This document shows, one piece after another, positions 24,384-36,054 of a DNA stretch of 64,000 nt. The position numbers and the translations under genes are program-made. Source of the stretch: Lutraria lutraria (Eukaryota; Mollusca; Bivalvia; Venerida; Mactridae); NCBI GenBank assembly GCA_964023205.1, contig OZ026835.1:38475083-38539082 (forward strand), read 5' to 3'. Numbering within the stretch: the first letter of the stretch is position 1; each line of letters begins with the position of its first letter. The notes beneath the pieces are model-generated. The model was not told the DNA's origin and searched no databases. It saw nothing but the letters and a program-made list of their open reading frames with translations.

Positions 24384-24962
24384 ATTCCACGGCCCTAGGG
24401 TTTATTTTTTTTATTTCCTGACCGATTTTTTATTTCTGTATATCAAATTAAAGATAAAGCTCCCAGCTTTAAGAAAATATAAATAAATTTAATATATCTG
24501 ATCGGAAAAGATGCCTTTGATCAAGTGGAACTTCACCAATTTTTCGATAAAAATTACCGCTTATTTTTGGGTTCAAATTCCACGGCCCTAGGGTCTAATT
24601 TTTTTATTATTCAACTTTTCTTATTGTCATTGCATCACGATAAATCTAAAGCTCTCAGCTTTTAGAAAATGTTAACTTTATGAAAATTGATTGAGGATAA
24701 ATATGTCTTTGCATACTTCAAAGTTGCGCAAAGTTTTTTTTTAAAAATCGCAAATATTTTTTTCTTCGAATTCCACGGCCCTAGGGTCTATTTTTTTTGT
24801 TTTTCGATTTATTTCTATTTTTATTGCATCATGATAAAGCTAAAGCTCTCAGCTTTCTGAAAATATTAACATTTTAAATATTGGTTCAGAATAAATATGT
24901 GTTTTTGTCGCTCAAACTTGGGCAAAGATTTTGTTTGGTCTGTAAATTTCAATCGGTACGTT
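24384..24962. repeat. 193-bp tandem repeat, three units
   Basis: 'attccacggccctagggt' recurs at 24384, 24577 and 24770, exactly 193 bp apart. Each unit continues with a T-rich tract, 'gataaa.ctaaagctc.cagctt' and 'gaaaatatta'. The last unit is partial. There is no ORF. Confidence 0.8.
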
Positions 24963-25832
24963 CATCGCCTTTGTAAAGACGTGTAGTCACACTGATGTAA
25001 CGATTATAGACTGGCCAGCAGTTTAATATAACTATTATAAACGTGCATGATTGATAAAAGAGAAATGCAAGCATTTTGAAAACATTATAGTATTACGAAA
25101 AGAAAATGTCAACAATTAGTTACGTTAAATGAAATTTCATTCAGTGTTTAAGAATATCCAATAATTTAAGTTAAATTACATTTGGCGGATCATCAAAGGC
25201 ATTAGAAATTAAGTTTTACAATATAAAATCAGTAATTATCACCTTCCCTTAGTTTTTACCAGTAAATTAATGTCATTAATTACATTTAAGTTATTTACAG
25301 TAGAGTGCGTTTATAATTTTATATAATAACAGTTATGATCATAATTTTACGTGTAATTAATCAAATTGTTAAATACTTGTAATAAAACCGAATTTTAAAG
25401 AATAGTATATAGTTTGTTGAATTGTTATGAATACATGTGCAATTAAAATACTTATTAATAATGGTTTTGTTTCGGTGTGATAATACATTTGCTGACGCAA
25501 GGACTTATTATGTATATAAGTCCTTGGCCGACGTTCGAGTATAAATATTCCTCGTTAATGCTTTGGATTAAGTCCGTAGCGTTCCGGAATACATGTAAAA
25601 TTATCTGCATCAGTAGACGCATGAACAAGCGTCTAAGCTGTCGACTTTGAAAGAGGACAATTCCATTTAACTAAAATGGTTCAAAAAGACCAATTAGTTA
25701 TGGGACACGAACTAGCTAGGGTACAGCGAGACCGACAAGACACTGTAATCAGCAGTTTCATTACTTTGTCGTATCTCAAAACTTATTGCACATTTAGAAA
25801 AACATCGCAACACTAAATAAAGTATATACAAC

Positions 25833-25868
25833 CAGAGACGTATAATACAATTGTATTATACGTCTCTG
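25833..25868. repeat. Perfect 36-bp palindrome
   Basis: cagagacgtataatacaa is followed directly by its reverse complement ttgtattatacgtctctg. Confidence 0.9.
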
Positions 25869-26099
25869 ATACAACTCGATAACAGGCAACCTAGCCCCTT
25901 AGTCTGGTTCCCGATTTTGCTGATTAACGTAGTGGTAGGGGAAGGGACTCCAGACTACCTAGCACCTTTAGTTATGTAGGTCAACCTTGTGATCAAACGG
26001 AGACACGTTCTTTTCGTTACAATGAGAGCAAATAGAACATTCAATAAGATAAACGACGACAAGATAATTCACAACATACACTTATAACCTGAACAATAC

Positions 26100-26165
26100 T
26101 TACATTCCTATTCATTTCGGTCTTCGCGGTAGTAGCCTAATTGCAACAATGGCCGTCGTATTTAG
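26100..26165 (-). promoter_or_regulatory. Possible first exon of a nested minus-strand gene
   Basis: The minus strand reads ...aagaccgaaATGAATAGGAAT|GTAAGT, a short ATG-containing segment ending in a strong donor, preceded by CpG-richer sequence with 'cagtcacgtgact'. It lies upstream of the 23.7-21.6 kb coding remnants. No TATA box is evident. Weak evidence. Confidence 0.2.
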
Positions 26166-26525
26166 CTGATTTGTGTAGTCACGTGACTGGGATTTCTCCG
26201 CAAAAAAATATTGCACGTTGAACACACGAAATAGCGTACGATATTACTTGATATGGAATAAAAAATGCAAATTCTACATTTTAATAATGTATCTGCTACT
26301 GATTGACACCACTTAAATAACTTAAAGAGGTGTGACTGAGTTGTTAGGTTATCGAAATTTTTGACGGAAGTAGTTCCGAGATGTCTATATTTTATGGTTT
26401 ATAAATTGGGCATTCGGTTTTGTTCGGCTTTTTTCGTGTTGCTTTGTAGAGTCGGTTCTGTGCGTCCGTACGTATTTATGTCAACTCTGTAGCGATTGTA
26501 ACCAATCGCAACAAAAATGACATAC

Positions 26526-26696
26526 TTGGACAGGGCTGATCATTACAACCTTGGGACTTGGTACTATCACCAGTGCAGTTACTACCACCATTTGCTGGTG
26601 CAGGATTGTTACATGATCTAGAACGTGACTGACTACCACCACCACATGTAACACTACAATTTGTCCAACTAGTCCAGTCTGTCCATACTCCATCAA
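26526..26696 (-). CDS. TSP type-1 repeat exon of EGF/TSP1 gene
   Basis: A 171-nt class 1-1 exon with acceptor aattcaag|tt and donor cca a|gtatgt. The module is V-D-G-V-W-T-D-W-T-S-W-T-N-C-S-V-T-C, G-G-G-S-Q-S-R-S-R-S-C, N-C-T-G-D and Q-P-C-P. The complete W-x-x-W-x-x-W, S-V-T-C and R-S-R-S-C layers and six cysteines are present. It is nearest in sequence to the exon at 16099. A mariner-like element begins only 66 bp upstream (at 26763) in the intron, with the branch-site/polypyrimidine region between. Confidence 0.9.
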
Positions 26697-26762
26697 CTTG
26701 AATTTGTTGAAAGTGAATGTAGAAGTACAAAAACTTACAGAAACAGTGAAATAGAAACAATA

Positions 26763-28581
26763 CGAGGGTCATCCGTAAAGTTCGTGGACAACCTAACTTT
26801 TTTGGGTTATAATGATGTGATGGTTTTAAAAATTTGTCATGGCAAGAATTGACATCTATTGTCTCAATTTGTATTTCTAAAATTTCACTTTTTCATGTTG
26901 TCACTGGTTACGAGTTGCCAGGGTGACCCCAAAGGGGTTTGTCACGAAAAAAAAATCAAAACAATTTTTTCCCATGTAACCCATATATATATAGAAGGGA
27001 AACAACTTCGACAATTCGAATTGTCCAACGCGTGTTATAAACTTCCATAAAATCGCAGCGTGTGTACCGGTATACATGTACAGAGTGGAAATGTTAAATT
27101 ACTGACACAACTTCTTAGAATGGGCCTTAATTCATAATAAAACACTATAATATACTAACTGCCAATGATTTCGCATCTCGGAAAGCTCCTTTAGCGAAGA
27201 ATTTGCGTATTTTTTTGTTCAATTAGCTGGCTTCTCGAAGTTTATTTCCATGACGGGTCACATGACAATCGCCTAATTCGTGATGAAAGCTTAAATCTGA
27301 TTGCATGAGCGATACTCTGTGGTATTTGTTTACAATTTACTTGTAACCTGTGCACTCTATCCTTTTCACTACGCTATCGGGAACCATACCTAAAAAATAA
27401 CACACAGTATCGCTCATCCTATCAGAATTAAGCTTTCATCACGAGTAAGGCGATTGTCATGTGACCTATCAAGGAAGCAAAATAAAGAAAACGACAAAGT
27501 GAACAAAAACGTAAATTCTTCATTAAAAGTGCATCCCGAGAAGTGAAATCATTAGCAGTTAGTAAATTATACCATATATGATATAAACATAATGTTTGGT
27601 TATGAATAATGACTCATTCCATGAAGTTTTACCTGTAATTTATCAGTTTCGCTATAGATTTGTACACGCTGCGATTTTACGACAGTGTGTCGTTTTGTAA
27701 AATTTGACCATTTTTCGAGTGAAAAATCTTCAATTGCGAGTTTAATATATCTTTAAAGGTAGTAAAAGTATACATTTTCTGTTAGCGTGTTGAGTTACCC
27801 ATACGTTGCACTATATATGAATTAAATATTTTGTACTGCATTGCAATAACATGGAAGTTTATAACACGCGTTGGACGATTCGAATTGTCGAAGTTGTTTC
27901 CCTTCTATATATATATATGGGTTACATGGAAAAAAAAAATCTTTGAATTTATTTTCGTGACAAACCCCTTTGGGTGACCCTAGTCAGCGCCTACGGAGCA
28001 CTTTGAATTTATGCAATTAAGCGGAATCATTTTGTTGCAATTTTTGTGCTATAATTTGTATAAAAATGAACGGAAGTGTACAAAATGATGTTGGACAACG
28101 CAGCAAATATTCGTGACATTTGGCGCCAAATTTTAACGTCATTGCCAGCGTAATAACAAAGTTATCGAGCATGAAAGAACTGTGCTTATTTGAATTCATT
28201 ACAGAAACTTAAGTGGACGTCATAGCGTACGGAGCAACGCGTTGCTACCAAGTACTGTGTAAGGCTGGGTGTACAACCACGCAGACATTAAAGTTCAGTT
28301 TAAGTGCTGAGAATTCTAAAAAAGTATCAATATCTTAGATATTTAAGTGATATTTTGATATAACGTAATGACTTCGATGTGAAGTATGTTGAAGTGCTCC
28401 GTAGATCTATATGTGTGTTTGATCTGTATAGCGTATATTTTTTATCAATCAATATTTCACTCTGATATTTGGCATGTGTTTTGTCAATATGGTACATAAC
28501 ATGTACATAAAATTTTGTCATAAAACATACATGATAAGTCTCATTAATAACACTGTCTACGAACTTTACGGATGACCCTCG
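26763..28581. mobile_element. Non-autonomous mariner-like element
   Basis: The left end cgagggtcatccgtaaagtt is matched in inverse by the right end aactttacggatgaccctcg (about 27 bp with one mismatch when extended). Both are flanked by TA (26761-26762 and 28582-28583), the Tc1/mariner target duplication. The 'cgagggtcat' TIR style is typical of mariner elements. No D-D-D transposase is found, and over half the element is occupied by a nested foldback element (26920-27981). Confidence 0.75.
26920..27981. mobile_element. Long foldback element nested in the mariner-like element
   Basis: Almost the whole 1062 bp is an inverted repeat with its centre near 27.35-27.4 kb. Matching pairs include agggtgacccca-aaggggtttgtcacg with its complement at 27950-27981, 'gggaaacaacttcgacaatt' at 26998 with 27880-27905, 'aaatcgcagcgtgtgta' with 'tacacgctgcgatttt', and 'catgacaatcgcc' with 'ggcgattgtcatg'. 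Arms are roughly 480-520 bp with scattered mismatches and indels. The transcript or single strand would form a giant hairpin. Confidence 0.8.
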
Positions 28582-29220
28582 TACAAATCACAATTATGAT
28601 GACAAATATTTATTAAAATTAGCAAGTACTTAATATGATATATTTTCATGTTTTTAAAATGTAAGTCCAATGATTTAAGGTCTTCCTAGCCCAATTCCCA
28701 AAATTGTAATCTCAAAGAGGATCGGACAAAGTTTGTAGATATTTATCAATTTTATAGGTTTCCATGATAGAAAATGGTTAACCATAATATTTTTCAAAAA
28801 CAATGATTATCATTTGAGTTATTTGCCCTTTAAATTTGCATTGAAGTCTATGGGAGTAGCCCATTATTCAAAGACTAAAGAAAAATGAACACCCATTTTC
28901 AATGAAAACTCATGGTAAAAAGATGCTTTATCACATCAATGATTTACTTGGTAAAGAAAAATATAAGTCACCATGCAATTACTACATAAAATTGATATTT
29001 TCCATTTTTCAACAAGGGCAACAACTTCTGTGATTTTTAAAAAAATGTCATAAATAAATTGAAGTATCTAAGGTAACTACGTATCATAGAAATAATAATT
29101 GGGCTATACTATTTTTGTAATATTAACATTTGCATGCAGCCTTAAGAATGTATGTCAGAAAAGTACAGTATTAGACTGGGAAGACCTATATGCAGCAGCA
29201 GCATAAAAATGTAAATATGA

Positions 29221-29396
29221 TCAGGGTTTTCATTAATATTCAGTACAACAGATCTGACGAAAGTAATAGATTTGGCCGGGGGTCAAACGGGCTGCCTAGT
29301 TTATAAATATTTTTGAACTTTGGGGACTGTTACCAATTTTTTTGCAATTTCAACTGATGGTTTTCGTCGGCAATCTGTTCTTAATGAAAACCCTGA
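29221..29396. mobile_element. MITE, 16-bp TIR tcagggttttcattaa
   Basis: A 176-bp element with perfect 16-bp inverted ends at 29221-29236 and 29381-29396. The interior has 'gatctgacgaaag' and, inverted, 'ttttcgtcgg...atctg'. It is the same size class as 14588-14762. Confidence 0.75.
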
Positions 29397-29643
29397 ATAT
29401 CATTAAAAAATGTTGATACTCCTTTTTAAAAACTTCAAAATATGGAATATATCTTAATCATTTCAATAATATGAATTTCTCAATCCTTGAAAATATTAAG
29501 TTGAACAAACAATTAATAAAAAGTCTTATTCTACTCATGACAAGAAGTTTATGTGAATTTTCTTGTTTTCTAGTCAGAAACTATCTGAGAACCTTAAGAC
29601 AGAGAACTTTGGTCAAGACAATGTAAAATTTATAACAACATAC

Positions 29644-29814
29644 TGGGACATGCTTGTATATTACAAGGTTGTGTATCTGTAGTAGGACCAGTACAGTTAC
29701 TGCCACCATTTTGTGGTTCAGGATTTGTACAAGTTCTAGTATGTGTCTGGCTGCCACCACCACATGTAGCATTACAAGTTGTCCATTCTCCCCATGCTGC
29801 CCAGCCACCATTTA
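29644..29814 (-). CDS. TSP type-1 repeat exon with displaced acceptor
   Basis: A TSP1 module: V-N-G-G-W-A-A-W-G-E-W-T-T-C-N-A-T-C, G-G-G-S-Q-T-H-T-R-T-C, N-C-T-G-P and Q-A-C-P. The donor is ccca|gtatgt. By homology with 16099 and 26526 the exon should start at 29814, but the two bases before it are AA rather than AG. An in-frame AG lies 18 nt inside (gggcag|ca, start 29796). It keeps class 1-1 and removes six residues including the first Trp. A 'tactaat' just upstream would serve as branch site for it. So the exon is either used in shortened form or skipped. Confidence 0.75.
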
Positions 29815-31388
29815 TTAGTATACATTTAAAAGAAATAAGGCTTTATTACAGCAACATTTAACCCTTGCATAACTTCATATTAATGGACTATATTCAATGG
29901 ACATCCTGAGTCTGCCCTGTTCTCTATATCAATAGGGTAAGCACTGATAACCAAGGGGTGCTAGAGTAAGACATTGGAAGGCACATGTTCCAGCAAATAA
30001 ATTCCATGCCATTGTCTCTCATCACTGATTCATGCATCATGTAAGCAATTTGTTAATTATTTGAGAATGGGCACAAACAGGTTAGTACAGGTAGTTCATT
30101 CAGGTGAGGAGCACACTGGTCATAATGACTTATTGCTATATATATATACATGAAATATCTCTCTAGAACAAACATGTTTAAGGTAATTATAGCTTAATGT
30201 AAATGGCATATAACTTTCATACAAGAAAAGTGAATCAGGTTGGAGACATGTGACATGGAATGTACAGTCTATTATAGGAGTTTGTTATGAAGAAACAAGT
30301 TCCTAGCCAAGGTCAAGATGTTGTAAGTGCTTTATAAGCAGTCTTCTGCTCAATCCACTGAGGTAAACCAAGCAACCATATAAAGCTCATGATTAAGGAA
30401 ATCAGAAATAAACCCAAGGTGTCAGCATGTGCAAGTGCAAGCTTGTTCATATTTCCACAAGCAAGACAAAATTTTATGCCAAGGTGAAATACTCATATTA
30501 AACATGACATGTAACTAACTAACATTCATTTATTATATCAAGATGAACACATGCACACCTTGTAACACCTTAAATTGACTTCTGTGTGTTTACAATGGTG
30601 CTATTATAATAATATGTTCTACAGGTATGATTCAGGGTATGATTTAGGTATTGGGTTGGTTATGTTTGACAAACAATTATTATTGAGGGAGAAATGCATA
30701 ATTCGTTATAACAATAAGAATACTTTAATAATCCAACAACCGAACTAACATTTAGTAAGAGCTGAAAATTGTACATGTCTTCAGTAACTACATGACAAAT
30801 TATCATTGGGTATTGAAACTTGTATACTAATGGGATTTTCAAACAAATAGTGAGAGGTGTGCATGGCAAAATAAGAATAGAGCATTGCTACAAAGAAAGA
30901 AAAAACGTGAAGAAAATCAGCATCAATGATAGACTCTGAAGAAATTGATGAAGTATACTATACATATTCTTACTTCTCATTACTACAACATTGATACTTA
31001 TAACTCTTAATTTGTCAGACTTGAAAAACACCCAGTGTTTTGTTAAAGATACAGTTGTTTATGTGTTCTTCTAGCAAATTGTGTACTCCAATATAAGGAA
31101 CAAGTGATAAAATTGATTAATTACATAGACAACAGACATTACTTAAAACTTTTCTTAGAGTATACAAATACAAAAATTGATAAACAAATGTGTATTGTGA
31201 TATTCTTTTGTTAAAGTGATGTTTATTGTAAGTAACTTAAATTGTTTGGGTGTAGAAAAATTATAATAAAAGCAACAAAGAATAGTGAATGTTGCAACCA
31301 ATACACATGTACATATAAATGTAAAGATACAAGTAGTAAGAGGGGCAAATATAATCCATTCAAATCATAAACTCAAGTTTAGTCATAC

Positions 31389-31556
31389 CTGATTGTACAC
31401 ACTGTCCACCTGTATTTGAAAACCCAGTCCCACACAGACATTTATAAAGAGAGGTAGAACTTTCCAGCTTGCATTCAGAATTAGGATCACTGCATAAATC
31501 AGAGGCAAGTAGATTTATTGATGAAGATTCTGGACATTCAACTCCTAAAGCAATCC
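31389..31556 (-). CDS. EGF-like exon of EGF/TSP1 gene
   Basis: A 168-nt class 1-1 exon with acceptor tttgtag|gg and donor tca g|gtatga. It encodes G-V-E-C-P-E-S-S-S, D-L-C-S-D-P-N-S-E-C-K, Y-K-C-L-C-G-T-G-F-S-N-T-G-G-Q-C-V. Six cysteines in EGF-like order. It precedes the TSP1 block in transcription order. Confidence 0.82.
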
Positions 31557-31879
31557 CTACAAACAACATATACAACATTACACTATTAATTTATCAAATA
31601 TTATGTGGCAGGGGGGTGTGTGTATCAGTTCCATGCTCTGAGATAATGCAGTAACTAGGTAATAGTAACTGCAGTTTATGGAAACATCATTACAGAACAA
31701 GGCATTACTTGAATTTAACTAATTAGTAATAAATACTAGTATATATTTATGGTCTCTTGATTTTTATTTGATTATGATGCATTGAAGCAGCCATTATTGT
31801 TTGATATCATTAGCCTACAGTCAATGCCAACATAAACACTGGTACTTCCAGCCAAAAATTGTAGGATTATCTTCAAGTA

Positions 31880-32360
31880 CATGACTAAACCAATAAGGAC
31901 ATGTGGTTTTGGCCAAAAAGTTCTTCAAAGGTTTCCCCATTTATATCAGTCTATGTTAAACAAGTGATCCCAAGAACCTTAGGGGCATAATTAGAACGAT
32001 CTCGGTAAAAGACCACAAGACACTGCAACACACTACATGTATATATCTAAGCTCTAGGCCATGCTATTTTGGCTAAGGAGATATTTTATGATTTTACCAA
32101 TATCAGTCTATGTTTAATAAGTGACGCTAGGGGAAAGGTCGATTTAAACCTTACAGGCATAATTTGAACAATCTTGGAAAAGGACCACAAAAAAGAGTTA
32201 ATTTTTACCTGCAGGGGCATTGTTTTTGGTTAAAAATACAACCAAAGATCATTCCTTTGAACTTTGATTGAAATTGGTTCATTGGTTTCAGAGAATTCAT
32301 TTGAAACAATTGTTCAAAACAAATTTCACATGTAACACAATGACAGACAGGGTGTTCACT
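31880..32360 (+). repeat. Worn family B tandem-unit remnant
   Basis: Degenerate family B phrases: 'ctaagctctaggccatg', 'tatcagtctatgtttaa', 'gcataatttgaacaatcttgg' and 'aaggaccacaa'. No head or tail hairpins survive. Confidence 0.5.
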
Positions 32361-32520
32361 ATAGTTAATTACCCAAACACAAGACAAACACAATATTTTT
32401 TTAAAAATAAATCAAACTGAGTGATTAATATTATTATCATGTTCTAGGTACCAGTAAATCATAAGAAATGATATTAACAATTTAGTTAAAACATAACTAA
32501 CACTTAGTAAAAATACCTAC

Positions 32521-32658
32521 TTGGAATACAGGTACCACCAAAAGCACCTCCATTGGAATCGTAATGTGCAGTTGCATCACAGGCACAAATATAATTGGTA
32601 CATATCGCTGCTGTATCCGCACAGCCTACATTTGTGTTGCAACCCATTCCTAGTTCAT
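32521..32658 (-). CDS. EGF-like exon of EGF/TSP1 gene
   Basis: A 138-nt class 1-1 exon with acceptor tactaag|at and donor cca a|gtaggt. It encodes E-L-G-M-G-C-N-T-N-V-G-C-A-D-T-A-A-I-C-T, Y-I-C-A-C-D-A and G-G-T-C-I-P. The first cysteine pair is closely spaced (C-x5-C). A short family B element follows the acceptor side by about 120 bp. Confidence 0.78.
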
Positions 32659-32775
32659 CTTAGTATACAATATAAAAAGAAAAATATACAGTTAAGAATT
32701 TCACATTGCGCCTTGCATTATCGTAAATCCAAAATCTGTGTAGTACTGTAACAGATCTCTATCAGCTAAATAAAT

Positions 32776-33034
32776 AAAAGAGGGTCATGATGGCCCTATA
32801 TCGCTCACAAGAAAAAGACTAACTGCAATACAAAATCAATTGACCCCAGGGCCAGGATTTGAACAAATTTGGTAGAGGTCTTCTAAACAATGCTTCACAC
32901 AAAATCACACCAACTATCTAGGCTATGGGCCCTGTGGTTTCGGACAAGAAGATTTTTAAAGATTTTCCTTTTGGATGCCACATGATCACAATAGCTCGCC
33001 GGCCTTGAGCACTTTGTGCTCTGGTGAGCTAATA
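32776..33034 (+). mobile_element. Family B element, short single-unit copy
   Basis: Head 'aagagggtcatgatggccctatatcgctcac', one reduced unit ('gaacaaatttggtagaggtc', 'ggccctgtggtttcggacaa'), then 'tgatcacaatagctcgccgg' and the tail hairpin gagcac-tttgt-gctctggtgagcta. It shows that one unit between intact ends is enough to define a copy. Confidence 0.75.
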
Positions 33035-36000
33035 ACAAAATCAAACATTTTCAATGTTTAATCAGGCATAGTTTTTTCCTATTTTCAGAGGTAAAAACAT
33101 TGTTGATTATATTTTTTTGAGTAAGTGAGCAGGGCATGTTTGACTTCAGCAAAGGTTGCTTGAATCAATAAACAGTGAAATAAAATGTTAGTTAGGGAAC
33201 ACTTTATTCCGATAACTTGAAACAACCATGTTTGTTAAAGCCTCAATAAGGCTTAAAATTAGTAATGTTTTCTATGTACAAATAATCTCGAAAGACTGAG
33301 ATATTAAAATATGCCCAAAATGGTACAGAAGGAACCTGTATCTGATCTCAGATTGCCATTCCTTCTTTGAAAATAAGCAACTGAAAACTCTGTTTAGTAT
33401 TTTGTCCTCCGTACAAAATACTAAATATTGTTTACGTTTAAATTTCACGAACAATTCCGAAAACTCTTCGTCAATGATCGGAAGTAGGTACAAAGTTCTC
33501 CGTAGTCTCCGGAAAGTGACGGAGATACAGTCGGAATACATTTAGAGCCGTATTTGTAAACAAACCGGGCATATGGAACAATACTGAAAAATAATCGTCT
33601 TAATCGATGTTGTTATCTCCCTTGAAATGACTCGATAAACCACAATCAGATAACAATTGCCCAGTTTAACTCTATATAGATTATATAGGGAAATAATTTA
33701 AAACTTGCTATAAAATCTTTATTCGGTAAATGCCAATAAATTACCACATATGACATTGTAGATAAAATTATTACCTTTCAAATGGTGTAATTTAATTTAA
33801 AATAACTATCTATCTTGGGCAGTATTTTTGCACTTGTATGAAATAGGTAAAACGGTTCAAAATTTACTCTATGTTCTATGTAAATATTGAAGAAAATGAT
33901 TTTTTGCCAAATTTCAGACTAAAAATTGACAAACAATTCATAAGTTGCCAATAAATTACCACATATGACATTTTAGAGAAATTCTTTTCCCGTAAAATGA
34001 TATAAACCAAAATAAAATAAATATACATCTTGTACAGTATTTTTAATGATTTGTAACACCATGTTTTGACAAATATTGCTTTAGTTTGAGCTCGATCTTC
34101 GGTAATTTCCGGTTGGCCGATGTTTACCGATGCATGTACAAAATTAGCACAGCGGGTGGCTTATACACATTGGAATGTAGATATATCATTAAACAGCTTT
34201 ATGGTAGAAAATCCCTTGTAGACGTAAATTTAAGTTCTTGTGAATTTGAAAAGATGCATGAAACAATATATCAATAAAAATCGTGATAATACCGTATTTA
34301 TTTGCTATATCGATCAAGGACTTATATACATATGTATGTATATATATATATATGCCCTTGATACGATCTAATATTTCTTTCCATTGTACATGTACTGAAT
34401 TGTTATTTATTAAATAATTGCATTAAATTTTATTTCATGTACTCATAGTTTTGTGCATGTTGTAGTGGCGATGAGCTGTTATATTTAAGGGTAAAATACA
34501 ATTTCAATTCCATAATTCTATTGTAATAAGAAAAGATATTGTAAATTGATGATTCCAGTAGACAATTATGGCGTTACTGTAAGGAAAGTTTTGAGTATTT
34601 TTTTATAAAGTTAATACAAATTCTACTGCGGTAGTAAATATCTCAAGAGTGAATCATTCTAAACAGAAATTTTTCATTTTTTTTTGTAAAAACTTAAAGC
34701 ATTCTATTTTTTAAATGATTAAACGAGTGTTTATGATACGTACAGTTCTAATATTTAATTTTAATAAATGTACCAAAATCTTTATTATTCACCATGATTG
34801 TTTCTGCGCTTTATTTTAGTACGAACTGACATATACATGTAAATAGTTTTCAGTTTCACTTTATTTGCAAAGTCGATTAACAGTTTTAATGCAATTAGAA
34901 TTGAGCAGGTCTTCTGATTGTTGTTTCGAAAAGGTGCGAAATACGCCATTTAAAAAGCGATAATTTTTTATTTAGATATTTTTTATATTGAGCATCATGT
35001 AAATATTGATAGTCAGTATTTTGATTTTGTTAAGAGTTTTATACCATTGTTTGTACATTATGTTCCTCATATTTTCACGTACGCGTGAAGTGAGAAGGAT
35101 TTTGACTTTGAGGAAATTGTTCAAGAAACAATTACAACTACATATATAAGTCCTCGATCTTTGTTCTAGACTATTTAGATTATGTTTAAATATTCTTATT
35201 ACACACAGCCAGTGTAAATTAATGCTAATTCTGGGTGTTAATGATTAATGGATCAAAATCCGAATTGTCTTTCTATTTCAAAGTTATACACGACATATTA
35301 ATTTATCAATGTTTTACTCATTTTATGGCTAAGACACAATAAGCAACACATAAATTATATTAAATTTTACATGCATACAAACTTTCGTTTTCGAATACTT
35401 GTACTAAGAAAATTGGTTCTCGTGCTATATAACGCTATTAACAACCAAATTAATAAAATAATATAGATTTTCGGATTTTAAAAAAATCAATAAAAAATAA
35501 TAATATTTTTTCTATAACTGCATTAACATCTTGCCAACTATGCTGGCATTTTCTCTGTTGTACAAATTATACTATCGATGTTCATACACAGATAATTACG
35601 TATATTACAAGCTTGTATAATACCACCCGCGGTTTTATTGCCTATCGATTTCCTGGGGCTATATTGGTGACACGGTAAATTTTGACCAGTATCAGTGTTC
35701 TATCAGATGACCTAAAGGGAAACAATCCAATAGTTGGTATCAGCTTAATCAGCTCGATCTCGAAAGGGAGACTACTTACGGAAATTGACCAAAATTGTTC
35801 CATATGCTTGTTATGTCAATCTTCAAGGAAAGATTATTTAACATATATGACAGTTTGCGTGTGTTTTAATCACACATTATGTTTATTATTGATCAGTCTT
35901 CAAATCAGTATCACAGATTTGTGTTTCCTATATATGAAGAAAATACCTCGTTTGGGAACCTTATTGTGGCTTTAAGTTACATCTACATGTAGACAGTTTT

Positions 36001-36050
36001 TAAATTAAAATCAAGAAAGACTGGCCGGGGGAAAAAATAGACTGCTACAC
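33035..36050. other. Intron, no gene recognised
   Basis: AT-rich DNA with a (TA)n tract near 34330-34352. A roughly repeated phrase 'gccaataaattaccacatatgacatt' occurs near 33731 and 33949. 'gtacattatgttcctcatatt' at 35053 resembles the reverse complement of the first lines of the window. No coding module seen. Confidence 0.4.
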
Positions 36051-36054
36051 CGGG

